Assembly (NCBI GenBank): GCA_015272325.1
Contig: JACYLU010000035.1
Coordinates: forward strand, 91,628-155,627
DNA from: Synechococcales cyanobacterium C42_A2020_086
GTDB lineage: Bacteria > Cyanobacteriota > Cyanobacteriia > Elainellales > Elainellaceae
Direction of reading: 5' to 3'
DNA length: 64,000 bases
Shown here: positions 1 through 8,462 of the stretch, piece by piece
How the letters are laid out: the number at the start of each line of letters is the position of its first letter
Position numbering within the stretch: the first letter of the stretch is position 1
The notes under the pieces: model-generated
Databases searched by the model: none
What the model was told of the DNA's origin: nothing
The model's input: the letters and a program-made list of their open reading frames with translations, nothing else
Position numbers and translations under genes: made by a program

Positions 1-1224
1 TACTCCTGGGACGGCGATAGCAAGCTGGCCAAGTTGACGGTCACCCAAACCCAGGCAACACCCGGCGATACGAGCAGCAGCAGTGGTTTGTTTGATCTGA
101 AAATCCCCATTGGTTTTGGCTATAGCGGTGAGCCATCGGGCGCAGAGCAGCCAATCTTCACCGTACGTGTCCACGAGTATGAGCAAAGCTTCTACTTTCC
201 CCTGCCCGAGAAGCCGCAATATGTCCGCTTTGATGTCGGCAATCACTATTTAAAGACCGTAACGCTGGAGTATCCGCTGGCAGAGCTAAAGGCGCAGCTT
301 CAGTACGACCCGGACCCGATCGCCCGGATTTACGCCGCCGCAGCCCTGGCCAAGAAAGGCGGACTTGAGGCGGTCAAAGCTCTGGAGACGGCACTGCAAA
401 CCGATCCGTTTTGGGGCGTGCGGGCAGAGGTAGCTGAGCAGCTCGCAACGGTAAAACTGGATCAGGCGGTAGCAGCACTGCTACGGGGTCTAAACGATCC
501 AGAAGCCCGAGTGCGTCGTGCTGTTGTCAACGCTTTGGGCGGCATTAAAACCGAATCTAGCTACAATGCACTGCGGGCAATTGCAGCCAGCGGCGATGCC
601 AGCTATTACGTTGAAGCCGCCGCTCTGGAAGGACTAGGAGCAGTTGCGGCTAATTTTACCGCTCAGACCGAAACTGAGGTGCTGGAGCTGTTTCGCTCGG
701 TGCTAGCGGAGCGAGCCGGCTGGAACGAAACCGTGCGTGGCGGTGCCATCAGCGGCCTGAGCAAGCTCAAAACTTCGGAGGCGGCACTGAATCTGATTCT
801 CAACTACACCGTGGCAGGTACCCCTCAAGCGCTGCGGTTGGCGGCAATCCGAGCCTTGGGCGCAATTTCGACTGGGCAGAGCAACGGCAATCTGGAACGA
901 ATTCTGAATCGGCTGTCTGAGCTGGCGCGAGAGTCGTTCTTTTTGACCCAGGTTTCTACCGTGGCAGCACTGGGGCAAATGGAAACGGTGAAGGCAATCG
1001 GCATCTTGCAGGCGCTGGCGGATCAAACCCCCGATGGGCGAGTGCGCCGTATGGCAGAAGAAGCGGTGCAGCGAGTCCAGAAAGCCGTGAAGCAAGATCA
1101 GGCAGTGCAGAAACTTCAAGAGGAGTTAGAGCAACTTAAGAAAGATAACCAAGAGTTGCGCAGCCGGCTAGAAAATTTAGAGGCCAAGGCAGAAGCTAAG
1201 GAGGTACACTCTGCCAAATCATAG
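1..1224 (+). CDS. M1-type aminopeptidase, C-terminal HEAT-repeat part (5' truncated by window)
   Basis: The reading frame is open from base 1, so only the last 407 codons are present and the true start lies outside. The visible part begins with a short beta-rich segment and continues as alpha-helical HEAT-like repeats of about 30 residues (roughly residues 100-350), ending in a Glu/Lys-rich coiled coil. This layout is typical of the C-terminal region of cyanobacterial M1 family metallo-aminopeptidases, where HEAT repeats follow the catalytic domain. The zinc-binding HExxH region is not in the window, so the enzymatic assignment is inference from the C-terminal architecture; another HEAT-repeat protein is possible. 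Confidence 0.7.
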   Translation, partial: YSWDGDSKLAKLTVTQTQATPGDTSSSSGLFDLKIPIGFGYSGEPSGAEQPIFTVRVHEYEQSFYFPLPEKPQYVRFDVGNHYLKTVTLEYPLAELKAQLQYDPDPIARIYAAAALAKKGGLEAVKALETALQTDPFWGVRAEVAEQLATVKLDQAVAALLRGLNDPEARVRRAVVNALGGIKTESSYNALRAIAASGDASYYVEAAALEGLGAVAANFTAQTETEVLELFRSVLAERAGWNETVRGGAISGLSKLKTSEAALNLILNYTVAGTPQALRLAAIRALGAISTGQSNGNLERILNRLSELARESFFLTQVSTVAALGQMETVKAIGILQALADQTPDGRVRRMAEEAVQRVQKAVKQDQAVQKLQEELEQLKKDNQELRSRLENLEAKAEAKEVHSAKS

Positions 1225-1996
1225 CCGCAGGTTATCGATTTTGCCAGTGCTGCCCGAGGAGGCTACTGTTTTGGCTGCAAGTTCAGCTCTCTTCATCCCA
1301 AGTTCAGCTCAATTGGCAGTTCGAGAATCGGAGCTAGGGTCGGCAGTCTGCGTAGACCGTTAGCCTGCTGCCTGGGCTACTTCCAAAGACCATGACGCGG
1401 GCTAGCAGTCTGACTGGTTCTAAAAGAACCTAAAAGAAAAGACCGACTCATCCCAGAGCCAGTCCATGATCTACTAACTATGTCGTTTTCTCAATTGGAA
1501 AAAACCCAAACTGCGCGTTCCCAACCGGCAGTGAGTCTAAGAATAGCTACAAAACCGTACTACTCTTTTCCAGAGAACATCGTAACAAGAGACGCCATTT
1601 TTTTGTTATGAAACTTCACGCGACTTCTCTGAAAATCTATAGTTTTGCTTAATCAGCGAGCTTTACTTCACAGAGTATTAATCGGCAAGCCGCCCTAGGG
1701 CAAGTTGAAACAAGGACTGGAAACCCTAGACAACTTTGTTTTCTAATTTTTCTAAAATTAGACACTTTTGCAGCTCGGCTCCCGTCTGAAAGGGCAAGGG
1801 TCCTTGCTGAAGATTTGGAGATGAGCGCCTAGCGGCAACCCCTCTCTCCTTTGCTGGCAGACTGATTCGATGGCACGTGTGCGGCTCAATTTCACCGCCT
1901 TCCTCGGAGGACAAACAAGGAAGCCATTCGATTGGGTCAGTTTGGCGACGGACCGTCACTCAGTCTTCATGATGTCCAAAAGAACAGGATCTTGTT
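1225..1996. other. Intergenic region, about 770 bp, before the COP23 gene
   Basis: No convincing gene was found here. Visible structure: the 11-mer AAGTTCAGCTC occurs twice (about 1279 and 1303), the palindrome GCCCTAGGGC lies near 1693, and a perfect 9-bp inverted repeat sits at 1742-1762. The region probably carries the promoter and a long leader for the COP23-domain gene, or a small RNA; neither can be shown from sequence alone. Confidence 0.4.
1742..1762. repeat. Perfect inverted repeat, 9-bp arms, 3-nt loop
   Basis: TCTAATTTT is followed by TCT and then AAAATTAGA. The AT-rich symmetry and lack of a directly upstream gene fit an operator or a small-RNA hairpin better than a classical terminator. 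Confidence 0.55.
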
Positions 1997-2740
1997 ATGT
2001 CATCAACTTCACCATTATCTGTTGTGTCCAATGTTTGTCAGGGTATGGCGTCGGTGCTGCTGGCTAGTGGTATCGCCTTGCTGCCCATGGATGCCGTACT
2101 GTCTCAAACGCGATCTGGGTCGTCCAACCCTGCTCCCGTCGTTGTTGGGTCTGAGTCCAGTTCTCCAAATTTGAACGAAGTTCGCTTTAGCTGTCAGGTG
2201 GTGAATGGTCAGTACATCGTTATGTACAATCCCCAGAGCCAGCCAGGACGGTTTTATCCATGGGCATCCCCCACTGCACTGGGAGGAGGCTGGAGTCCCG
2301 AGCGCCGCTGTAATGAAATCAGCCGTCGCCTGGAGTTTTATCGCCCTGATGGATTGGTGGAACTGCGAACAGGCGTAGAGAACGGTTACAACACCGTTTG
2401 CGTGACCACCGAAACAGTTCCAGCCTGCCGAATTGTGCTGACGGTGCCACCGGGACAAGACCCAGTCGCAATTCGGGATCGGGTGTTCAACAATTTGTTG
2501 GTGGCCGATAGCGGGCAGCAGACAACAGCTGTAACCGCATTTTCTGGTAATGATCGCAATATTCTCAATCAAATTGGGCAAGTTCTGGGAATTAATTTGC
2601 CCTCGTCCGGACAGCAACGCAGTCCCAGCGGCATTGACCTGCGTCCGTTCCTGGATCCGGCCGATGGGGGAACCGGGACCCAATTGCAGGGGGGAACACC
2701 TGTTCAGTCACCGCGATTGAATCCAGATAGTTTCCGTTAG
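1997..2740 (+). CDS. COP23-domain secreted protein
   Basis: The protein has 247 residues. The N-terminus has a hydrophobic stretch (about residues 18-31, ending near AVLSQ) that looks like a signal peptide. The middle (about 57-175) matches the COP23 family, named after a circadian oscillating membrane-associated protein of cyanobacteria: a start resembling FSCQVVNGQY, a conserved RCxxxSRRLE segment, and paired cysteines near TVCVTTE and PACRIVL. The tail is Gly/Ser/Pro-rich and low in complexity. The molecular function of the family is unknown. The gene stands alone after a 770-bp leader region. Confidence 0.85.
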   Translation: MSSTSPLSVVSNVCQGMASVLLASGIALLPMDAVLSQTRSGSSNPAPVVVGSESSSPNLNEVRFSCQVVNGQYIVMYNPQSQPGRFYPWASPTALGGGWSPERRCNEISRRLEFYRPDGLVELRTGVENGYNTVCVTTETVPACRIVLTVPPGQDPVAIRDRVFNNLLVADSGQQTTAVTAFSGNDRNILNQIGQVLGINLPSSGQQRSPSGIDLRPFLDPADGGTGTQLQGGTPVQSPRLNPDSFR

Positions 2741-2978
2741 AGACGCTAGTCTGGAATCACTTTAGTCCCATAGCGCTTCCCAACGCTTTTGCTAGCGTGC
2801 CAATGCATCATGCCCAGCTTGTTTGAGCCATTGCTAAGCGAGCTGGGTATTGTTGTGATTCAGAGTTGTTCTTAGTTCTAGAACGAGCAACTTATGTATC
2901 ATTTGCTACAGTTTTATTTCTTCTAAACATTTGCTCCGAATCTCGGTACAATGAAATGCTGCCAGTACATCAGAATTC

Positions 2979-4046
2979 ATGACTTTCTCTTCTGCATCTG
3001 CTTCACTTGAATCCCTTCAAGCAGAGATCAATGAATTGCTGCACCAGCTTCCAACAATGAAGCACGGAGCGTTGATCCAGCAGGCATTAACGACTCTGGT
3101 GCGAATGGCAGAGGTAGAGGGCGACCGCCTAGACTGGAAAATTCTGAGTGCTTCGCTGCAAGATATGGAGCGAGCTTTCCGGACGTTTTATCCCTATCGC
3201 CACATCCGCAAAATCTCGATCTTTGGCTCGGCTCGTATTCGCTCCGGCACGCCCGAGTATCAGATGGCTGTTGATTTTGCTCGCTGTGTGACGCAGCAAG
3301 GCTTTATGGTGATTACCGGGGCCGGACCAGGCATCATGCAGGCAGGCAACGAGGGAGCAGGGGCAGAAAAATCATTTGGTTTGAATATTCAGCTACCGTT
3401 TGAACAAGGCTCTAATCCCTTTATTGAAGGGGATCCAAAGCTAATCAATTTCAAGTACTTCTTCACGCGCAAGCTATTCTTCCTGCGAGAAAGCGACGCG
3501 CTGGCTTTGTTTCCCGGCGGGTTTGGCACCCAGGACGAAGCCTTTGAGTGCTTGACGCTGATGCAAACTGGCAAAACAGGACTGCTGCCACTGGTGTTGA
3601 TTGATCCTCCTGGCAATGATTATTGGCAAGGCTGGGAAACCCATGTGCGCGAGCATCTGCTGAAGCCAGGACTGATCAGTGCCGACGATCTGCACCTCTA
3701 TACAATCACCGATCGCGTGGATGTTGCCTGCGAAGCCATTGCCAGCTTTTACCGCGTTTTTCATTCCAGCCGCTACGTGGGTGACCGCTTGGTGCTGCGG
3801 CTCAACACCGAACTCTCGGACGCTGAGGTCGACTATCTCAACGAACAGTTCAGCGATATTTTAGTGCAAGGACGGATCGAGAAAACCAAGGCACTGCCCC
3901 AAGAAGCGGGGGGTGAAACCGCCCAACTGCCTCGCCTGATCATGCACTTTAACCAGCGCGATTTGGGACGACTCTATCAAATGATTCGTGTGATCAATCA
4001 GCTCGAACAAGACGCTCCCGCCTCGAAACATCCTGAACAGAAATAG
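2979..4046 (+). CDS. LOG-family Rossmann-fold protein (putative cytokinin-riboside phosphoribohydrolase type)
   Basis: The protein has 355 residues. A core of about residues 80-260 has the family hallmarks: the GSAR nucleotide-binding start, GAGPGIMQAGNEGA, and PGGFGTQDE near residues 178-186, with the conserved Glu used for N-glycosidic bond cleavage in LOG enzymes. The N-terminal helical extension of about 80 residues and the C-terminal extension of about 90 residues make it longer than minimal LOG proteins (about 190 residues), as is common for the long cyanobacterial form. Known members release nucleobases from nucleoside 5'-monophosphates; the true substrate here cannot be told. Confidence 0.88.
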   Translation: MTFSSASASLESLQAEINELLHQLPTMKHGALIQQALTTLVRMAEVEGDRLDWKILSASLQDMERAFRTFYPYRHIRKISIFGSARIRSGTPEYQMAVDFARCVTQQGFMVITGAGPGIMQAGNEGAGAEKSFGLNIQLPFEQGSNPFIEGDPKLINFKYFFTRKLFFLRESDALALFPGGFGTQDEAFECLTLMQTGKTGLLPLVLIDPPGNDYWQGWETHVREHLLKPGLISADDLHLYTITDRVDVACEAIASFYRVFHSSRYVGDRLVLRLNTELSDAEVDYLNEQFSDILVQGRIEKTKALPQEAGGETAQLPRLIMHFNQRDLGRLYQMIRVINQLEQDAPASKHPEQK

Positions 4047-4130
4047 GGCAACACTCTTCCTCGAGCAGAGGAGAGAGACACGGTGAATCTGTCAGGATTA
4101 AGAATTAATGCAACTAGGGTTCTTTAACCT

Positions 4131-5141
4131 ATGTCGATCATTACCGTCGAGAACCTCAGTAAAGTTTACCCAGTCGCTGTCAAAGAACCGGGACTACGAG
4201 GCACATTGCTGCATTTCTTTCGCCGCACCTATCGTTCTATTGCGGCTGTGCGCTCGGTTTCGTTTCAGATCGAAGCAGGGGAAGTGGTCGGCTTTCTGGG
4301 ACCCAATGGTGCCGGTAAAACCACTACCCTCAAAATGCTGACTGGGTTGATCCACCCATCTACGGGTCAGGTCAGGGTGGCAGGGCATGTGCCGTTTCAG
4401 CGAGAAGCCGACTTTCTGCAAAAAATCACCTTGGTCATGGGGCAAAAGCAGCAGCTGATCTGGGATTTGCCTACCCTGGACTCCCTGCGGATTAATGCCG
4501 CCGTTTACGACATCTCCGATGCCGAATTGCGCCAGCGAGTGGGGGAACTCAGCGAAATGCTGTCGCTCGAGGGTAAACTAACGCAACCTGTGCGCAAGCT
4601 CTCTTTGGGCGAGCGAATGAAGGCAGAACTCTTAGCGGCCCTGCTGCATCGCCCCAAGGTGCTGTTTCTCGATGAACCCACGCTGGGGCTAGATGTGAAT
4701 GCTCAGGTGAGCGTGCGGGAATTCCTCAAGGAATACAATCAGCGCTACGGGGCTACGGTGCTGCTCACCAGCCACTACATGGCAGACATCACAGCGCTGT
4801 GCCAACGGGTGCTAGTGATCTACGCAGGGCAACTCATGTACGACGGTAGCCTAGAAGGGCTACTCGAACGCTTTGCACCCTGCCGAGAAGTTACCCTAGA
4901 ACTCGCGCAAGCCTGCCCTGTAGAGACACTGCAAACCTATGGTGAGCTGAAGGAAGCATCTGGGCGAATGGTGAGGTTTATTGCCCCTCAAGAAGACTTG
5001 ACTCAACTGATTGCCCGCCTCTTGGCAGAGTTAGAGGTTGTTGATTTAACCGTAACGGATCCTCCCATTGAGGAAGTCATCGGGCAGATCTTCCAGATGG
5101 GAACAGCGCTCAGCCCTCCAGTCACTCCTGCCTCAGCCTAA
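4131..5141 (+). CDS. ABC transporter ATP-binding protein (ABC-2/NatA-like)
   Basis: The protein has 336 residues and a single ATPase domain. Walker A is GPNGAGKTT near residues 57-65, the ABC signature is LSLGER near 157, and Walker B runs into VLFLDEPTLGLD near 178; a switch His follows in LLTSH. The C-terminal 90 residues form the accessory domain seen in ABC-2 type exporters. Members usually sit beside one or two permease genes, but none is next to it: downstream lie 260 bp and an unrelated 81-residue membrane protein. The partner permeases are therefore encoded elsewhere or lost. The substrate is unknown. Confidence 0.9.
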   Translation: MSIITVENLSKVYPVAVKEPGLRGTLLHFFRRTYRSIAAVRSVSFQIEAGEVVGFLGPNGAGKTTTLKMLTGLIHPSTGQVRVAGHVPFQREADFLQKITLVMGQKQQLIWDLPTLDSLRINAAVYDISDAELRQRVGELSEMLSLEGKLTQPVRKLSLGERMKAELLAALLHRPKVLFLDEPTLGLDVNAQVSVREFLKEYNQRYGATVLLTSHYMADITALCQRVLVIYAGQLMYDGSLEGLLERFAPCREVTLELAQACPVETLQTYGELKEASGRMVRFIAPQEDLTQLIARLLAELEVVDLTVTDPPIEEVIGQIFQMGTALSPPVTPASA

Positions 5142-5403
5142 TGTGCTAGTCTGGTCTCGTGCAACTTTGCTTCAGATTAGGTTCAAATCAGTTTCAAATT
5201 ACGGTGGAGACTCCTCTTTCTTTCCGGATGGGTGTCGAGAAGCCCGGTAGATTAAAAGGGAAAACTAATGATACCCAAACCATACCCAACTGACGCAACC
5301 GGCTTTGTTCCCTGGAGAAGGTGTCCCGTCTGTTCACGTCTGTTCAACGGTTGTAGTCTCAAGTGCCGTTTTGCGTAAGTGCTGAGAGCAAAGGATAAAG
5401 GGA

Positions 5404-5649
5404 ATGCAAGCCAATTTCGCTGTTTTGTATCTGTTCGTTGCCGTCGCTTTTTTCGTGATTCTTCTGGGCGCTTTCTTGCTGGACCGCTCAACCCCCAAGC
5501 AGCATGCGTTGTCCTGGATGATCATTCTGGTGAGTGCCATGTTTTGGGGGTTAGTGTTGCCGCTGGCGATCACCGAGCGTAGCCGCAAATTTATCAGACA
5601 GCGACAGTTCTCGTCCCAGCAGCGGCAGCCTAGCCGGAATTGGATCTAG
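5404..5649 (+). CDS. Small two-helix membrane protein, conserved-type hypothetical
   Basis: The protein has 81 residues with two hydrophobic helices (about residues 6-26 and 37-55) and a basic, Gln/Arg-rich tail. AAAGGGA just upstream of the ATG is a fair ribosome-binding site, which supports this start. The family was not recognised and no function can be assigned. Confidence 0.65.
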   Translation: MQANFAVLYLFVAVAFFVILLGAFLLDRSTPKQHALSWMIILVSAMFWGLVLPLAITERSRKFIRQRQFSSQQRQPSRNWI

Positions 5650-5784
5650 CGCCTCTATCATCAGCCTTGTCGTCGATCCTACGGATCTTCATCAGAACTT
5701 TATCCGGTGTCAGGATATACCTTTGCACAAGTTCAGTAAGCTAAAGGTAGTGGAATTACTGAATGGTTGCTCTAAGGATCCGCG

Positions 5785-5961
5785 ATGAAGGTTTATTTTA
5801 AGAATCTATTACTTGAGCCTAACGGGTTTCAGCCCGCTGCCGAAACTGCTAGCGACGATGCCATTCCAGCCTGGATCAGCGACATGGGGCTAGAGTGGCT
5901 CTACCGGCTGCTCGCTAGGGTCGACGAGGTCTGGAACCCAGGACCAGCTCGCCACAGCTAA
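5785..5961 (+). CDS. Short ORF (58 aa) resembling the C-terminal end of WecG/TagA glycosyltransferases
   Basis: The frame starts at ATG 5785 and ends with TAA at 5961. Residues about 29-50 read PAWISDMGLEWLYRLLARVD, which resembles the end of WecG/TagA/CpsF-type glycosyltransferases (P-x-W-x-x-x-x-G-x-E-W-L-x-R-L). The first 25 residues do not resemble that family and nothing of the catalytic part is upstream. It may be a captured gene fragment or an independent small protein. The resemblance was judged by eye only. Confidence 0.4.
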   Translation: MKVYFKNLLLEPNGFQPAAETASDDAIPAWISDMGLEWLYRLLARVDEVWNPGPARHS

Positions 5962-6004
5962 TGCAGGGTTAACTAATACAGGGTTAACCCAGGGCGGAAC
6001 CGCC
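5959..6004. repeat. 15-bp tandem duplication followed by a small GC hairpin
   Basis: TAATGCAGGGTTAAC (5959-5973) is followed directly by TAATACAGGGTTAAC (5974-5988), then by the hairpin GGCGG-AA-CCGCC (5993-6004). The block lies between the short plus-strand ORF and the 3' end of the minus-strand HAD gene and could act as a weak terminator for either, although no T-run follows. Confidence 0.5.
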
Positions 6005-6061
6005 GTTCCTGCTTTGAACTTTGACCCTTGACTGTTCTGGACTATCCTGCCTGCTATCCCT

Positions 6062-6874
6062 CTAAAGGGCTGCGATTAACCGCTTAATTTCAGGGGCAGT
6101 TAGCTGCTCAACGGCATCGAGCACAAGAACTGCTCCTGCCTGCTGCAGGCGAGTTGCATAAGCGGCAGCATACTCCCTCGACTGCTGAGCATGGGGCGGG
6201 AGAACGCCGACTCCCAGCCAGGCTCGTTCGGGTGCTACCCTCTTGGCCTGCTGCACCGTATGCAGATCCGCTACAGTGTCTCCGGCATAGAGCACGGGTA
6301 GTCCTGCTGGCAAACCATGCCTTTCTTCGAGGAGCTGCACAGTTTGAAGTAATCCTGTGGGATTAGGCTTGCCGGGAGCATCCTCCATGGCAACTAAGAC
6401 GGGAGACTCCAGTCCTAGGCGTCTTTCTAAAACATAGGTAGCTGACCCCCGAGTTGCGCCGCTAAAGAATCCCCAGACCATGCCCCTGTTTGTGAGAGCT
6501 TCCAGGTAGGGAACCTGGATAAGCAACGGTTCCTGGCAAATGTAACCGGTCCAGTGAGTTGGATCAGGACCCCGATAACGCCGCTGAAAAAAGGCGACCA
6601 GCTCCTCATAATTCAATGAAAGCTGCGAACGGGGTCGCCCTTGAGACTCGAAGTATCGGTATACAAGCTCTCGTGACGCTTCCCAGTCGTTATTCCACAG
6701 TCCTTCAGCCTTCAAGGCATCAATCTCGGTTTGGGAAGGGCGATAGGCTGCTGCGGTGAAGTGCTCAACGGTGTCTGCCAGTGCCAATCGATAGGAACCG
6801 CTCACATCTCGAATCACCCCATCGATATCAAAGACAACAATCGCCAGCATGGCCGAGTCCGGTTTCTGAGTCAT
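6062..6874 (-). CDS. HAD-superfamily hydrolase, subfamily IA (TIGR01548-like)
   Basis: The protein has 270 residues. HAD motif I is FDIDGVIRD near residues 14-22, with the nucleophile Asp and the Asp two residues later. Motif II is about FFSGATRGS, the motif III Lys is in PGKPNP, and motif IV is YAGDTVAD with the acidic pair. It is expected to be a cytosolic phosphatase of unknown substrate. It is divergent from the PSRP-3 gene and the two share a promoter region of about 70 bp. Confidence 0.87.
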   Translation of the reverse strand: MTQKPDSAMLAIVVFDIDGVIRDVSGSYRLALADTVEHFTAAAYRPSQTEIDALKAEGLWNNDWEASRELVYRYFESQGRPRSQLSLNYEELVAFFQRRYRGPDPTHWTGYICQEPLLIQVPYLEALTNRGMVWGFFSGATRGSATYVLERRLGLESPVLVAMEDAPGKPNPTGLLQTVQLLEERHGLPAGLPVLYAGDTVADLHTVQQAKRVAPERAWLGVGVLPPHAQQSREYAAAYATRLQQAGAVLVLDAVEQLTAPEIKRLIAAL

Positions 6875-6946
6875 CCCACGAGTCTGTAGATTAACATAGA
6901 GGATTGTAGATTGAATGGGAACGGCTTTATTGTTCGGGAGGTGTTT

Positions 6947-7246
6947 TTGTCCAAGTTCATCCTAAAAGTTCTCTGGCTCGATCAGAACGTTGCTTTGGCT
7001 GTAGATCAGGTCGTTGGTAAGGGCACCAGCCCCCTAACTTCCTATTTCTTCTGGCCCCGAAATGACGCTTGGGAGCAGTTGAAATCGGAACTAGAAGCAA
7101 AGCACTGGATTTCAGAGGCTGACCGCATCGAGTTGCTAAACAAGGCAACGGAAGTGATCAACTACTGGCAAGAAGAAGGCAAGCGCCAGCCTATGGCTGA
7201 GGCTCAAGCGAGGTTTCCCGATGTCACCTTCACAGGGAGTGCTTGA
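6947..7246 (+). CDS. 30S ribosomal protein PSRP-3 (Ycf65)
   Basis: The 99-residue product matches the plastid-specific ribosomal protein 3 / Ycf65 family, found in cyanobacteria and plastids, along its whole length: [38 protein letters not shown] and [13 protein letters not shown]. The frame is open from TTG 6911, but the family starts with M-S-K-F. I choose the TTG at 6947 because GGGAGG (6936-6941) lies 5 nt upstream at ideal spacing and the length then equals the usual size. Confidence 0.88.
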   Translation: MSKFILKVLWLDQNVALAVDQVVGKGTSPLTSYFFWPRNDAWEQLKSELEAKHWISEADRIELLNKATEVINYWQEEGKRQPMAEAQARFPDVTFTGSA

Positions 7247-7273
7247 TTTAGCCTGCTCGGCAAACACGAGAGA

Positions 7274-8347
7274 CTAATCACTTGGGGGCAGCAGTGCCCC
7301 TCTTTTTGGTTCCATCCCAGTGGATTCCATACGAGCTGGTTCCATGCGAGAAGACACCACTTCCCGCACCCGATAGATCGGGCGATTCTGCGACTCATGA
7401 TAGGTGCGCATCGACAGTTCTGCCAGCAAGCCAAAGCTAAATAGGTTAACGCCGGTCAGAAATAGCACTACCGCCAGAATCAGCAGCGGGCGATCGCCAA
7501 TGGCTTGCCCCAACCCTAGCTTCAGGAAGGTTAAGTAAATGCCAATGCCAAAGCCGACCAGCATGGACACAAGACCAAACAGCCCAAAACCGTGCATTGG
7601 GCGGGTCAGGAATTTCTTCATAAAAAAGATGGTGAACAGATCCATCAGCACGCGGAAGGTGCGTCCCAGCCCGTATTTGCTGCGCCCAAACCGTCTGGGA
7701 TGATGGCGCACCGGCAGTTCAGCGATGCGAGCACCTTCAATAAAAGCCAGCACTGGCAAAAAGCGGTGCAGTTCGCCGTAGAGGTTCATGTCGCGCACAA
7801 CCTCAGAACGGTAGGCCTTCAGCGAGCAGCCATAGTCATGGATGTCTACTTCGGTGACTTTCACAATCAGCCAGTTCGCAATGCGGGAGGGAAGCAAGCG
7901 CGTCAACCTCGCATCCTGCCGCTCTTTACGCCAGCCACTCACCAAGTCATAGCCCTCATTCAGTTTGGCCAGCAGCAGAGGGATATCGGCCGGATCATTC
8001 TGCAAGTCGCCATCCAGGGTCACAATCACCTGTCCTTCTGCATGGTTGAAGCCCGCCGCCATAGCTGCCGTTTGCCCATAGTTGCGCCGCAGCAGTACGG
8101 CTCGCAAATCAACCCGCTCATGAGCTAATCGCCGCAACAGCTCGCTGGAGCCATCCTTAGAACCATCGTCTACACAGATAATTTCGTAGGTTAGGTTGTG
8201 CTGTTGCAGTGTGGTAGCAATGGCCTCCAGCAAGGGTGGAATGCTTTCCACCTCGTTGTAGATGGGCACCACTACCGAAACTTCCGGTCGCTCCAGCGTA
8301 AACGCTATGGGTAGCTGAGATTGTTCTGAAAGCATTGATGAATTCAT
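7274..8347 (-). CDS. Family 2 glycosyltransferase, dolichol-phosphate-mannose-synthase/GtrB-like
   Basis: The protein has 357 residues. Its GT-A domain (about 22-240) shows VSVVVPIYNE, the nucleotide-binding VDDGSKDGS, and the metal-binding DGDLQNDP. Two predicted membrane helices follow (about 250-275 and 288-312), as in GtrB/ArnC-like enzymes that move sugars onto polyprenyl phosphate. The C-terminal tail contains a short direct repeat (EPARMES / GMEPKR). It lies 115 bp downstream of a flippase-like gene on the same strand, which suggests a shared role in lipid-linked sugar or envelope assembly. Confidence 0.9.
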   Translation of the reverse strand: MNSSMLSEQSQLPIAFTLERPEVSVVVPIYNEVESIPPLLEAIATTLQQHNLTYEIICVDDGSKDGSSELLRRLAHERVDLRAVLLRRNYGQTAAMAAGFNHAEGQVIVTLDGDLQNDPADIPLLLAKLNEGYDLVSGWRKERQDARLTRLLPSRIANWLIVKVTEVDIHDYGCSLKAYRSEVVRDMNLYGELHRFLPVLAFIEGARIAELPVRHHPRRFGRSKYGLGRTFRVLMDLFTIFFMKKFLTRPMHGFGLFGLVSMLVGFGIGIYLTFLKLGLGQAIGDRPLLILAVVLFLTGVNLFSFGLLAELSMRTYHESQNRPIYRVREVVSSRMEPARMESTGMEPKRGALLPPSD

Positions 8348-8462
8348 GGCCGCTGTAACCCCTCCTCACCGAACTGAGACGACGCACCATAACCTAAAAA
8401 GATCCCAGAAGCTGTTCTCGAATTCAAGTGGGCAACCCGAATTCAGTAGATGATTCAGTAGC

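Noticed and set aside
703..1119. 138-codon minus-strand ORF inside the aminopeptidase gene
   Set aside because: It lies antisense to a HEAT-repeat frame with clear protein character; its own product is Cys/His-rich and has no recognisable domain.
2015..2683. 222-codon minus-strand ORF opposite the COP23 gene
   Set aside because: The plus-strand frame has a signal peptide and a known domain; the antisense product shows neither.
5160..5200. GGTTCAAATC motif resembling a tRNA T-arm
   Set aside because: No acceptor stem, anticodon arm or D-arm can be folded around it.
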